64,000 bases of DNA from Gymnogyps californianus (lineage: Eukaryota; Chordata; Aves; Accipitriformes; Cathartidae): assembly GCF_018139145.2 (NCBI RefSeq), contig NC_059475.1, positions 18,046,937 to 18,110,936 of the forward strand, read 5' to 3'. Of the stretch, positions 11,505-22,280 are shown in pieces (position 1 is the stretch's first letter; every line of letters begins with the position of its first letter). The notes below the pieces were generated by a model, which was not told where the DNA came from, did not search any database, and saw nothing but the letters and a program-made list of their open reading frames with translations. A program made the translations under genes and the position numbers.

Positions 11505-11665
11505 ACTCTTGTCCCTGTAAAAGGCTGACAGATAAAAGGAGGCAGAGAATCAGAGAGACTCAGACCAGGCGCAGAGCCTGAAAAGTAATTACATGCCTAA
11601 ACAGCTTTGGGAAGAAGCATCTAAGTGGCAGATCTGGGGCTTGAACCTCTGTCAGCCCCTTCAGG
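11505..11665 (+). repeat. Weak MIR-like relic
   Basis: The phrase aagtggcagatctggggctt, followed by gaacctctgtcag, parallels the MIR tail (agtggcagagctgggattcgaaccc). An upstream gaggcagagaatcagaga fits the expected gaggctcagaga. The spacing is plausible and divergence is large. Confidence 0.35.
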
Positions 11666-11868
11666 ACCAAATCTTTCTTCTTGTGCTGTGATGGTACGGA
11701 TCAGAACAACTCAATTATTTACAAATCCTATAGCCACAGGTAAGAGCGCACACACGCACCACCCCCCCAGAGACCGGAATTGATTCGGATAAGGCTGCGG
11801 CTGACCTGAGCTGTCACTTGTACTGCTAATCCAGCTCAAATCAGACTCGTTTTTTTTACCCAGGGACC

Positions 11869-11900
11869 AGAAAAGGTACTGCACAGAAAAGGTACTGCAC
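11869..11900 (+). repeat. Perfect 16-bp tandem duplication
   Basis: The unit agaaaaggtactgcac occurs twice with no spacer and no mismatch. It is a small recent duplication with no obvious role. Confidence 0.95.
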
Positions 11901-14900
11901 TTTCCACTGCAAAGAATTTGTTTTCAGTTTTCCTACACTTGTCCATTACAATGTTTGGGAAAATGCTAGGTTTTCCAGGGGAAAGATGATCTTGTGACAT
12001 TTTTCTGGCGCGGCTGAAAGCAGAAAGTATCTGAAATGTCTTGAAAACTGATCAGGAGATTTTTGGGTTTTTTGTAACTGAATAGAGAGGTTTGCAAAGA
12101 TTAGGTAAGGGATTTTAAACCTATGTGACTGTACCCCAGATGTGCTACCATAGCCTTGCAGCACTCATTGTACAGCTGCTAGGGTTGGTGGTGGCAGGTC
12201 AATAAAACCAGCGTTTGGAGATTAGACACTTTTTCAGACTTGCAAGTGCTGTGCTTCAAATGAATGAGGGTTTCTTCACGTATCTGTTACTTCGACCATC
12301 TTGTACACGGTGTATATCACCCAGGAGAAGCTGCAGCACATGCACATGTTGGCTTCTGTACTGCAAGCCTCCCAAAACCATATACAACCCAACAGGGATG
12401 GGACCCACCCAGACTCCTCGTGCATCCCCCGAATCCTCTCCTCCAGAACTGTAGAGGGTTTGGGTCCCGATCTAAATTTCTCCAAATCCAAAATACTCCT
12501 TCCAGCTCCAACCAGCCACTATCACTGTTTCTGTATGTGATATTCAGAGGTTTAGCTTGGGATGGAGCAACTTGTTTTGAAACTCATGTGAAACACAGGT
12601 TTGAATTAGACCTGAACCACAGCGATGCAAGACCAGACAGGCTCAGTGGTGAGCTCCAGCACCTGATGGGGTCAAGCCCCATCCTCATTGATTTTCCTGG
12701 AGGGATAATGATGCAAAATGCATTTTTTCACTCCTGACATTAGTTCTACTTGGTCTCTTTGTGATTATTTTCTCTGGGCACAGCAGGATGAATTGATCTA
12801 CAAAATATTTGCAGGGATGGTGGAGGATTAAGTATCTCACACAGACAGTTCAATGCAACAGTTGTTACCCAGAACAGCAGAGAGAAAAACAGGGTGGGGT
12901 AAGGGAGTTGCTCATTTTCCTTCCACTAAGGTCAGCCTCAAATAACTCTCCCACCTCCCTCAGAGGCTGAGACAAGATAATAAGGACAAAAATGTCAGAG
13001 CAAAGCATGGGGCCCCTCTATTTACAGCAAAGGCCAAATCGCTAACCAACAGATCAGAGCTTGCTTTCTAAACACCGATAAGCGGCAACTTTGAATTAAC
13101 AGTCCCAGTTCCTCTGCTGCTGTAAATCAGCCTGATCCCGACTGCCCGCAGCACCCCAGTGCCTCCCCCTGGCCAGGGGCTCCCCGGCAGGAGGAGGGGG
13201 CTGCAGCGGCGGGCTCACCCGTCCCAGCCCCTGGAGATCCCTGTGCCTGGCTCCAAACACCCCCCTGCCTCCCCCTCTCCAGCCCCCTAACACTAACAAG
13301 CCTTATCAGCAGGATTTACACCTCCTTGTCTAGGAACCTGTAGGCAAGCCTACGGACCGGTTACTGGTGTGCATCCAAATCCTTAAAGTAGCTTTAAGTG
13401 CTCAAAACAATCCACTTACCCAGTGATAATTAATGATATCGGACCTGGGAGTCCCCGTGCCCTGGCAGGGGAGATCAGAGCACTTTACAGTGGGGTCTGG
13501 CTGACTGCGAGCAGGGAGGGAGTCAGCCCTTCTGCAAGTCCTTGGCACCTCCCGGCCCCGGCAGAGCATCCTGGGAGTGAGGAATAACCAGCGTAGCTGG
13601 TGATAATGCCAGGCAGATGGATGCCTGGGAGCAGCCACTGCTCACAAGAGCAATGGTGGCTTGGGTTTTATTTGCTGCCGGATGCCGTGTTAGGAAAGGT
13701 CCTTTGGCGTAGAGCTGTGCCGGTCAGCAAAACACCAATTCCTACACAGGTGACACTGTGGGAGAGAGGGTGAAGGAGGAAGAAATCACAGCTCCTGTCT
13801 CAGGTCCCAACCCAGCTGGAGGCACCTGAAGTGCTAAAGCTCAGAGCACCCTGCGAAGGCGAAGGAGCAAACAGAACCTCCAGATGGCAAGCCACATCTC
13901 CTGGAGAAAAGTGGGGCCTCAGGGCAGCAGCATCAGGGCAGCATTATCCAAAATCTCCAAGAGCACCCTAATAGCAAACCAGGGGCTTTTAAAGTAAAGT
14001 TTATTCTAGAAAATGGGGTCTCAAAGCTTCATATTTAAGCTCAGCAGAAAGTGTGGTGCAAGACTGAGTATGTTGTTCCTCAATGTCCTCTTACAATATC
14101 ACTTGCAGCCCCCAATTTTATCATCAGCGAAACCGTGGCGGATGTTCACAGTGCACCCACAGCTGCAGAGATGAGCAGTGGCAGAAAACACAAAAGTATG
14201 TGACATGATCATTTATTTTCAATCTATGAGACCACTTTACGGCAGGGGACAAATCCAGTCTGAGCCAGCGAAAACCATTCCTTAATTTTTTGGCATTTCT
14301 CTCTTCACCCCCTTGCTGCCTCATCTGGGTATAGCACCCATCATTTTCTGCTATGTCTGCTGCTCTCTGGTGGCCTGCCCATACATTCCAGCATTGTGGC
14401 CAAGGACCAGGTCTTCTTCTCTATTTTACCAAAGGCTTCTCCAGGTCATCCATGCCTTTGCTTTCTAAGTGGTGCCTGCGATGCCACCTGCTGTGGAAGC
14501 TATGGTGGCGGCACCATGAGACTTTAGTGCCTACCATTGCGGACATTGGAGAAAACTCCCTGATGGGCTCAATGGCCCCTCTCACGGTTGTTTCCTGAGG
14601 ACCGGGTCAAGATCCTCTTTGGTTGTTCTCAGGGACTTTCACAACATGAAGAAGGACAGATGTGGTATCAGTGCTGAAAATGTGTATTTTTGGATTGGTG
14701 CTGATCAGGCTACTTTTCCAGAGCTTCTCCACTCTGTGGAAGTTACTTGTTACTTTTGCTGTTCATTACTTGTCCTCTAGCAGAGTGTCATCACCTCTTC
14801 TAATGTTTCTTTGTCTATGCTGAGGATTACTTTTGGGCCATTAATAGCCACAGATTTCATCTTCTCCTCATTGATAAACAAACTAATTTGTTCTGCTGCA

Positions 14901-17900
14901 TCTGCTAATAGCTGTGTCTAGGAACTATTAGCAGCTCTTAGGTGCTATTTTCTCCTCTACCTTCTCAAAAAATATGTGGCCAATAATATTTTAATGGGGT
15001 TAAAAGGAGCATACCTGTTTTTTCCATCTATATTTGTAACCTTGTGTGTGCTCTTCCCAAGGTGGATGGGAAAGATTTTGGGAGCTTTACTCTAGAGATC
15101 ATTAAATTTGGTCTATTTTGCTTGGGTAGCTGTACTTGTGTAGAGGTTTGAGCCTGCAGAGGCCAGTGAGGCTTGAGCAAGGTGCAGCCAAACCAATTTG
15201 CAGGTTCCATGGTCCCCGGTGAGCTGGGCTGGCCAAAGGTCAGTATTTCCCTGCCGAGAGGCGTGATGTGCTCAGGAGGGGTGGCCAGAGGGTTTGGGTC
15301 ACAGGAGGCCGTTCTCAGAGCCACAGCACACCTGGGAAACTCCCTTATCCTCTAATGAAAGCTACTGGCTCTTTGGAGTTGCTCCCTGGGTCATCTTCTA
15401 CCAGCGAGCTGCATCTCCAAAGGTGCACATGTACTCATGACCCTCTCCATTGTTAGCAGCTAACCCAAAGGTGACGGAAACTGATGGGCCAGACCTGGTT
15501 GGTTACACCGGGCTTTAGGTTACACCCTCCATTTTATGAATCAACCCTTTGTGCTCTAAGTGGCAAGATAATGGCCCTGGCGTGGAAGAGCCAGGAAAAT
15601 TGTGAAATCTGCAGTCTGGCAGGAGCGTCTCCTTGGGCCCGGTGGCCGGCGGGGCGATGGGGACGGGTCACATGCCCTGCACCCAGGCGGCTGCCCGGAT
15701 TAGTTTATAGAAGCAGCTGAGATTACTTGTAACCCAGTGAGTGGCCCCCTTCTCTGCTTGCACAATGCCCCTTTTGAAGCAAGGGCATCTCTCATTGTGT
15801 GACTCCAGATAAGCCACAGAGCCTCGCCCTCTGCTATAGCAGGCCCCTCTCCCGCCCGAGCCCACGGCAGCTGCCCCACCTGCCACGTGTCTCTGCAGGC
15901 ATTGCAGGATTTGGTTGCAAGCATTCCCATGATTAAGCACCCTCCTCGGTGCCAGGTTCACCTCCCCACCCTTCGTCTCATGCCACTGCCGCTGGCAGGG
16001 CAGTCGCATGCTGCCACTCCACAGGTGCTTGGACATGCCAATGGCAGCACAGCTGCTGGAAACCACACGGAGACAAGGAGCACCGAGGATGCCGGCTTCC
16101 CCGCTCTGGGGAATTCCCGGCAGATGCCATGCCGCGGGCTGCTGCTGCACCCCACATGGGGAGCGGAGCAAAGCCTGGAGGGGGCAGCCGCTGGGCCCTG
16201 GGGGGGGTCCCCATTTCCCCGTGCCGAGAGAAAAGCTACGCCTCTGTAGCTCAAACGGCCCATGTGTTTGAATGCATTGCCCCAACTACACATCCCCAGC
16301 TACCAGTGGCCATACTGGAGCACATCTCAGGGGCTGGTCACCCCCAAAAGCTGCTCTTGGGGGTGCAGACCCCTCCGGGTGCCTCGGGGCCATGTTTCAG
16401 CAGGCTGCTGGCGCAGCACAGGGGTGCATTGGCAGGTGGCGCCTCCTCCGGGGCTATTTGTTTCACAAGCCACTGAATTTGCCCTCCAGGGAAAAGGAGG
16501 TACGCGGTCACCGCCATGATGCTCTCTGCTCCACTTTTGGGGCAACAGACACCCGGGGCGGGCAGAGCAGCCCCAGCGGTGGCTGCCGAGCATGAGAGCA
16601 GTGGCAGGGACACGGGTGGCATTTCAGGGTCCCCGGGTGCTCTCCGAGAACTCACTTGCCTCCAGACCTGACCTTTGCTGTCAGTAAAACTTGCACAAAC
16701 TTGTAATTGTTAACTAGTTCCCCCGTAGCGGGCTTGTTATTTTTTCAGGACAGGGTTCGAAAATGCTAGACATCTACAGTAGTAAAGATTTTATTGTACT
16801 GGCAATGGACTGTAAAACTTGATTACATGACACTGGGGATTGCCTAAACCTCGTTCCCACTGATGCAACTGCTCGGGGTTGGGGGGATGTGAGGGAGGGA
16901 GGTGGTTTCGAGTCACGTCTGGAGGTGGTTTAGCCAGAAGCCAGGAGCAGCCCACTCCCACCCAGCCGCTCCCACCCTTCAGCCAAGTGAGCCCAGTGTG
17001 GAGCTGAGGATCTGGGGGGGTCACAGGAGGCACGCATAGCTGAAATGATGGATAAGTGTTTGGCCCATCGCTGCCTAATCACATGAAAATCATGGGGAAG
17101 CCCAACCTGGAAGGAGTGAGCTGAGATTTTTCTGTAGAAAAAACTTTTCTGTCGAGAAACGGGCTCCCCTGTTGGCCCCCTCTCTCAGTTCGCTGCTGAC
17201 ATGGGAGTTTTCCCTCTAAGACAAAACTTTCCGCAGCTTATATCCGTTTTATATCCATTTATATCACTGCTAGCATTTTTCATATTCCAAAGGACCATTT
17301 ATGGTAAGAAAATACAGTTTCCAATAAATAATCAAAGTGATCATATTTTGGAAGGGGAAAAAAAATCATAGTAGGAAACTTTTGCACAAAAAATTGGCCC
17401 ATGCTGAACTTTGAGCCAGTGTGATATCTTTTTTCCTTCCAATAAATCTTCTGGCTTATTTCTGCACCCAAACTACAGCGAGCCAAGAGGGATTCCTGAA
17501 CGCTCGGGTACAGTCAGCCCTGCCCCTGCCTGGGGCATGCCGCAGAAATGCCATGAACTTTTCGAAGCTACCGCCAGGATTTGGTTAGCCAAGAGTAAGA
17601 GAAGCAACAGACTAATAACATGGCACTTCCAACACAAAGTAAAATAGCTTTTTTTTCTACATCAGTGGGGTAAGCCCCAGGGAAAGGGGAAGCCCAGCAG
17701 GGAAGCGACCCAGAATGGAGAAGATAGTGGATAGAGGAGCCTCCTTACAAAGTCCCACTGTCAATAAAACGTGAGTTCAGGTGAGCTCAGGTGACGTTCA
17801 AAAGTGCAAGAAGGAAAACCCTAAATGGCAAATCTCAGTGTGTGATTAACCTGGGGAATATCCTGCTCCGGAGCCTTTCCAAGGCGACCACTGGACTGAG

Positions 17901-19544
17901 GTCCATTGGACCTCATGCAGTGTGGCAACCGCAGGAAAACAACTGCTAAGGGGATCTGTAGGGTAATTCTGCAAGTTGTCCCCTTCATGTGAGATGCCAG
18001 GTGGGGGCCCCCTGCTCTGCAGGAAGTGTGAGTGGCACAAGGCTTCAGCTCCTGGCTTTGACAACCTACTTCAAATGGGGTAAAATGCCAGGTTTTATCC
18101 TGTGTAGCTGCTAATTCCCCATCTTCTCCTGGTAGAAAGAAGGTCTGAGTAAGTGAATTCCCTGTACTCATATCTTGCTGAAACCTGAGACCCGCTTCAT
18201 GGGTACACCACTAGGTCATTCAAGCACATTCAATATCTTTTTTGAGGGGAAGACAGAGATAGTGTTACACGTTGTGCAGAAATGCTATTAACTGTAGGTG
18301 AGCATCACAACTTGGATTTATTAGCAGGAGGCCAAAAGACCTACATAGCAAGGGATGTAACTGATAACCTTGTCTCGCATCCGTTTGAGCAAATGAGTCC
18401 CCTCCCTGTACGCTCATCAGAGATTTAGCACTTCTCACGAGCCCTTTTGCAATCGCAGTCATTTAGCAAACATACGATATTTCACACTTAAAGCCATGAC
18501 AGGGGCATATGGGACTTCCTACCTCCTAGATGCTGATGGATGGAATTGCTTTGGCTACTCAAGAAACCAAGGGTCTGGTTCGAGTCTCAAGGCATTCTGC
18601 TGATTTCGGTGAACTTCCTTCTGATTTATACTGTGTATGGAGAATCAGACTTATTCTAAGTTAAACAAGCAGTAGACTTCAAACAGATGAAAATGTCTCC
18701 TTTTCAGTGGTGCTGAGCAGTTGTAGTCTCAAAATTTAGAGCAATGGGAAGTTTGAAGATCATCTCATCCCCAGCATTTAAAATGGGCTTTTTCAGGCAG
18801 GAAAGAAAAAAAAAGTATACTTTAAGTAGAAAAAGGTACAAGCATGCTATTGGTGGCAGAACAGTTGAGCACAGAGTTATCCAAAAAATGGGGTAAAGTT
18901 GTTAGAGAGAGCTAGATCTGTTGCCAGAATCAGACCCATGAAAGCCAGTGGACCACCCATGGCCCATCATCTCCTATTAAAAGCGAGCTTACCAGCCAGA
19001 ATGGAGATAATCAGCTATCTCCTGGTTTTCACTAGGATTTACCAGAAATGTTTCTTGGTGTTGAAGACACAATTTTGGGCAGAGCCCCAGAGAGAAGAGC
19101 TGAGGTGCTCAGAACTCTCACCTGCAAACGGCAGAGACTGAGTCTCTGCTCTGCTTAATCCCAAACAGGAATTTGAAAGGGCACCTGGCAGATGAAGGAG
19201 GGGACCTACCTTTCAGCGGGCAAAGGGGGAAAGGCTTATTTTTTCACATACAAAATTCCAAATGCTCTAACTCTGGCCCCGTGCTGAGCTAAAATGACCA
19301 CCCAAGGTCTCCTGCAAAATGCAGATGTTGTTCCTCCCCCAGCCCAAGCTGTGGACGCGTGTCTCTCACTGTGTGCCGCATGGCCAGCGAGTGGGGCCAC
19401 AGATAGCCTCAGCGCAATAATGTGTTTTCCTTCCTCTAACACCTGACAGTAGCATGGTCTCACTGACAACTTGGTCCCATTGCTGCATACTTTCCAAGGT
19501 GATATTAATCAAACAGATTAACATGTTTGCCTTTAATTTTACAT

Positions 19545-19640
19545 TTTAGAAACAGCTGTTGAGCCACCTCAATGCCAGCAGTGTCTATTGCCAACATTAG
19601 TGTCATTAGTAATCATTGCAGCTGTAATAGCACCATTATC
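19545..19640 (+). promoter_or_regulatory. INS: Candidate INS enhancer: homeodomain cores plus E-boxes
   Basis: Between about 360 and 260 bp upstream of the expected INS start lie two CAGCTG E-boxes (one at 19619-19624, another near 19551-19556). A cluster of TAAT/ATTA cores (19596, 19605, 19610, 19625 and near 19635) surrounds the second E-box. Insulin promoters in vertebrates combine TAAT boxes bound by PDX1-type homeodomain factors with E-boxes bound by NEUROD1/E47, so the arrangement is suggestive. Binding is inferred, and such short motifs are common in AT-rich DNA. Confidence 0.4.
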
Positions 19641-19874
19641 TCTTGCTAAAAGGGTCACTGATGGCTCAGGACAGAGCTTCAGGGAAGCAAAAACAGGTTG
19701 GATGAAATGAGATGGAAACTGCAAACTGTTGCTTCTATCTTAACTTGCATAAAGACCTGTGGATGCTACGTAGAGGGAAATTAATGTGCACAAGCAGCAA
19801 AAATTTTGGCTAGAGTGTCATCAACGAGGTGGGGCTCACGCTAGCTCTTGTGTCACTTGGGCTAGTGTAAAGCA

Positions 19875-19882
19875 TATAAATA
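19875..19882 (+). promoter_or_regulatory. INS: INS TATA box
   Basis: TATAAATA lies 93 bp upstream of the exon 1 donor. A start 25-32 bp downstream (about 19900-19912) would give a first exon of about 65-75 nt, typical for insulin genes. The last two bases of the box overlap an ATG (19882-19884). Confidence 0.85.
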
Positions 19883-19898
19883 TGGGAAAGAGAGAATG
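19882..19898 (+). promoter_or_regulatory. INS: Two upstream ATGs between INS TATA box and expected start site
   Basis: ATGs occur at 19882 and 19896. A TATA-directed start at 19900 or later excludes both, while a start only about 20-30 nt further upstream includes both. The first ATG reads 31 codons to the exon 1 donor in phase 0, then 17 codons of exon 2 leader, and joins the preproinsulin ATG in frame without a stop. The second opens a 101-codon frame ending at 20719 inside the B-chain coding region in another frame. A longer embryonic chick proinsulin mRNA with inhibitory upstream AUGs has, to my recollection, been reported, and this arrangement fits it. Confidence 0.65.
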
Positions 19899-19904
19899 GG
19901 GATA

Positions 19905-19974
19905 TTACTACCAACCAAACAGTCTTCATCTCTCGGAGCAAACTTCTCTCCATCTCTTGCTGCCACTTCTTTGG
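19905..19974 (+). other. INS: INS exon 1 (non-coding in the pancreatic-type transcript)
   Basis: The start is approximate, inferred from the TATA box. The end is fixed by the donor gtaagt at 19975. The exon is C/T-rich, contains no ATG after 19898, and is followed by an intron of 518 bp. A short leader exon before the exon with the start codon is the usual structure of insulin genes. Confidence 0.75.
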
Positions 19975-20492
19975 GTAAGTCTGATTGCCACCCTTTTAGC
20001 TTCTACCTGTTTGGCAGAGCTGTTTTCTTAAGTTGATGTAGCTGGTGGTGACAAATGCTGGCTCACTAGTCCAAGAAAATGAGGTCTCCTCAGGTCTTTG
20101 AGCACACTGTGCTGTTTTGGGGCCATCACCATAAATAACAGCCCCTTCTGACTTGGCAGAGAGGGTTTTTCCTCTGAAGGTGTCTGCTGATCTCAGCTCT
20201 CCTGGGCACGTATGCTACAGGGCTCGGTGGGATGGCTTTTCCAGTCTAGTTTGGCCTTTTGGCGGAAGACAGCAGGGAGGCCAGGACTGATGTAAGCATG
20301 TGGATGGAGATGGACTTCTGGTTATAATCATTAGTCATTTACTGTGACTTGTAAAGCCTGATGCAGAAAGCTCTCCTTCCCTCTCAAGCTAGGGCATCTT
20401 TAGAAGGTCCATCTGCTACTTTGGTCTCATTTTCATGCCAAAGGAGCTGAAGGACATAAGATGCTTGATGATAACCTATTTCTCCCTCCTAG
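19975..20492 (+). other. INS: INS intron 1
   Basis: The donor is gtaagt at 19975. The acceptor is ttctccctcctag, ending at 20492. A second potential acceptor, taaccctag ending at 20526, would shorten exon 2 by 34 nt. If the intron is retained, the message gains several upstream ATGs, including one at 20435 whose frame overlaps the insulin start and ends at 20719. I recall that intron-1-retaining proinsulin mRNA has been reported in chick embryo. Confidence 0.8.
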
Positions 20493-20543
20493 ACCTTCCT
20501 GTGTCTCCTCTGCCTCTTAACCCTAGGCCTTACCCTGCTCACC

Positions 20544-20730
20544 ATGGCTCTCTGGATCCGATCGCTGCCTCTCCTGGCCCTTCTCGCTCTTTCCAGCCCC
20601 GGGACCAGCCATGCAGCTGCCAACCAGCACCTCTGTGGGTCCCACTTGGTGGAGGCTCTCTACCTTGTGTGTGGAGAGCGGGGTTTCTTCTACTCCCCCA
20701 AAGCCCGACGGGACGTTGAGCAGCCTCTAG
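20544..20730 (+). CDS. INS: Preproinsulin (INS), exon 2: signal peptide, B chain, start of C-peptide
   Basis: Insulin is the secreted hormone of beta cells that lowers blood glucose through the insulin receptor. The coding exon starts at an ATG in good context (caccATGg) after 51 nt of leader (20493-20543). It encodes a 24-residue signal peptide beginning [18 protein letters not shown], a 30-residue B chain with cysteines B7 and B19 ([20 protein letters not shown]), the RR processing site (residues 55-56) and the first C-peptide residues. It ends after one base of a valine codon (donor gtaagt at 20731). The B chain matches chicken as I remember it; signal peptide residues differ. Joined with exon 3 it gives 107 residues, the usual bird length. 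The frame is intact. Confidence 0.98.
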
Positions 20731-21009
20731 GTAAGTCAGGCTGACCGTGAACGCAGTCGTATGCTATGCAATGAGAAATGTAACAACTGCCTATCTTTGA
20801 CAGTGACACCAGGAATGTCCTTGATGGGGAATGCCAGGAATACCTTTAACATATCAACAGCATCACATTGCCAATGAAAAGCTTTTCAGGTTAAAAAGGC
20901 AGATGGGAGGGCAGGCACGGAAAGAGGATTTATGAGGCAAAAGGAATTGTGCCTGAAAGCTCAAACTTGTCTGTTTCTTTGTGTGGCCATTACATTCGCC
21001 TGGGAGTGT

Positions 21010-21830
21010 TCATAGAAAATAAAGGTGGAAGGAAGCTTCCTTCTGCCCCAAGACAGGATCAGTTGTCCTCATCCTATTCCTGACCCATGCTTGTCTAGTA
21101 TGTTCACAAAAACCTCCAGTGAGAAAGCTTCTTCTGCCTTCTGAAGCTGCCTGTTCCCATGCTTAGCTAACCTTCTTCTTGAGGATTTCTTCCTAATATC
21201 TAACGTGAACATCCCCTGCTGTAAATCATTTCTTGTCTTCTCCATAGTGGACATGGGGAAGAGTCTACTCCTTTCTTCTTTATGGCTGCTTTTCAAAATA
21301 TTTGAAGACTCTTCCCATGTCTAGTTTTAACCTGCTCTCAGCTAAATCCCCTCTACACCCTCCCACTACCTTCTTAGGTCATATTTGCTAGATCTCTGTC
21401 CGTGCAAATTGTTCTGCATTTGGTCCACATCCTTACTGACTGGTGATGCCTGGAGAAGTGTACAGGACCCCAGCTGAGGCCTTGCCAGTGCCAAGTAGAG
21501 TGAGCAAACTGGAAGAACCATATTGCATGTTTTTCACACCATGTTCATGTCTACACAGGTGGTTTGCCTTTTTCAAAGCAGCACTGTACTGTTGATTGAT
21601 AGTGATCACTGTCTCCCTTGGATGCCTTGGTCCTCCCTCAGGTGGATCAGCAGCCCTTGAAGGACCGATACCACAGTCAAGCCCTCATACTGGATGCGCA
21701 ATGCAGTCTTCCTGCCTACCTTTAGCATCTTTCCCGTTTGTTACTGAACAGCATTCCATCTTTTCTGTGTTTCTATAGTTTCAAAGGTAATTTTTAGTAC
21801 TAATCTTGCCCTTCAAGAGGCTTGCAGCCC
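21010..21830 (-). repeat. Old CR1 LINE fragment
   Basis: The + strand reads as the reverse complement of a CR1 3' part. It begins with ggtggaaggaagcttccttc, then has cctaatatctaacgtgaaca followed by tcccctgctg, a phrase on a weakened portion of the population of 'gtggacatggggaagagtc' type, tatttgaagactcttcccat, ccagctgaggccttgccagt and gccaagtagagtg. These phrases occur in the same order in bird CR1 copies as I know them. Divergence and small deletions indicate an old insertion. The ends are approximate. Confidence 0.8.
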
Positions 21831-22156
21831 CCACAGCTTTATATCATCTTTTATTTCATGGTGGTGAAATGCTGGTGGAGCTGCTTTGGTTCCCCTTCTT
21901 AGGACTCCTGGACCACTGACAAGTGCAAGAGCCAGGAGGCAGGAGGAGATGACAGCCCTGCCTGCACACTCTGCAGTGCTGGGTCACTGCCCCTGGTCCA
22001 GCACTTTGTGTCTGCATGGCGATGCAGGTGGGATGAGGCAGTCCAGAGAGCTGCCCTTCAACATGGTGTTTGTATCTAGATGGGGCCAGGACCTGGAATG
22101 CTCCAGCTGTAATGCAAGGATGACGTCTTTCCTGGAGCTGGGTACCTGCAGCTCCT

Positions 22157-22280
22157 CTCAGATTTGGCTCCTCTATGAACCCTGCAAGCACACTCTCTCT
22201 TCTGTCTTCCAAGCTACTCTCAGATTTGGCTCCTCTATGAACCCTGCAAGCACACTCTCTCTTCTGTCTTCCAAGCTACT
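22157..22280 (+). repeat. Perfect 62-bp tandem duplication in INS intron 2
   Basis: The unit starts ctcagatttggctcctctat and ends ttccaagctact. It is present twice head to tail (22157-22218 and 22219-22280) with no mismatch. Complete identity suggests a very recent duplication, a variable-number repeat or an assembly artefact. Confidence 0.97.

Larger units (their letters stand above)
10311..19540. other. TH-INS spacer, distal part
   Basis: No protein or RNA gene is recognised. Contents: a short CTG-rich stretch (about 10440-10475) near the upstream edge of the retroviral remnant, possibly its leader or LTR; a weak MIR-like relic (11505-11665); a 16-bp tandem duplication (11869-11900); and a GC-rich tract around 15.9-16.6 kb with long but unsupported open frames on both strands. 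A core resembling the CTCF motif lies at 16429-16442 (ttggcaggtggcgc, 11 of 14 positions). The rest shows nothing I can assign. Confidence 0.55.

Noticed and set aside
15668..16595. Cluster of open frames up to 205 codons on both strands in the TH-INS spacer
   Set aside because: Mutually overlapping frames in GC-rich sequence, with no recognisable similarity, splice structure or promoter.
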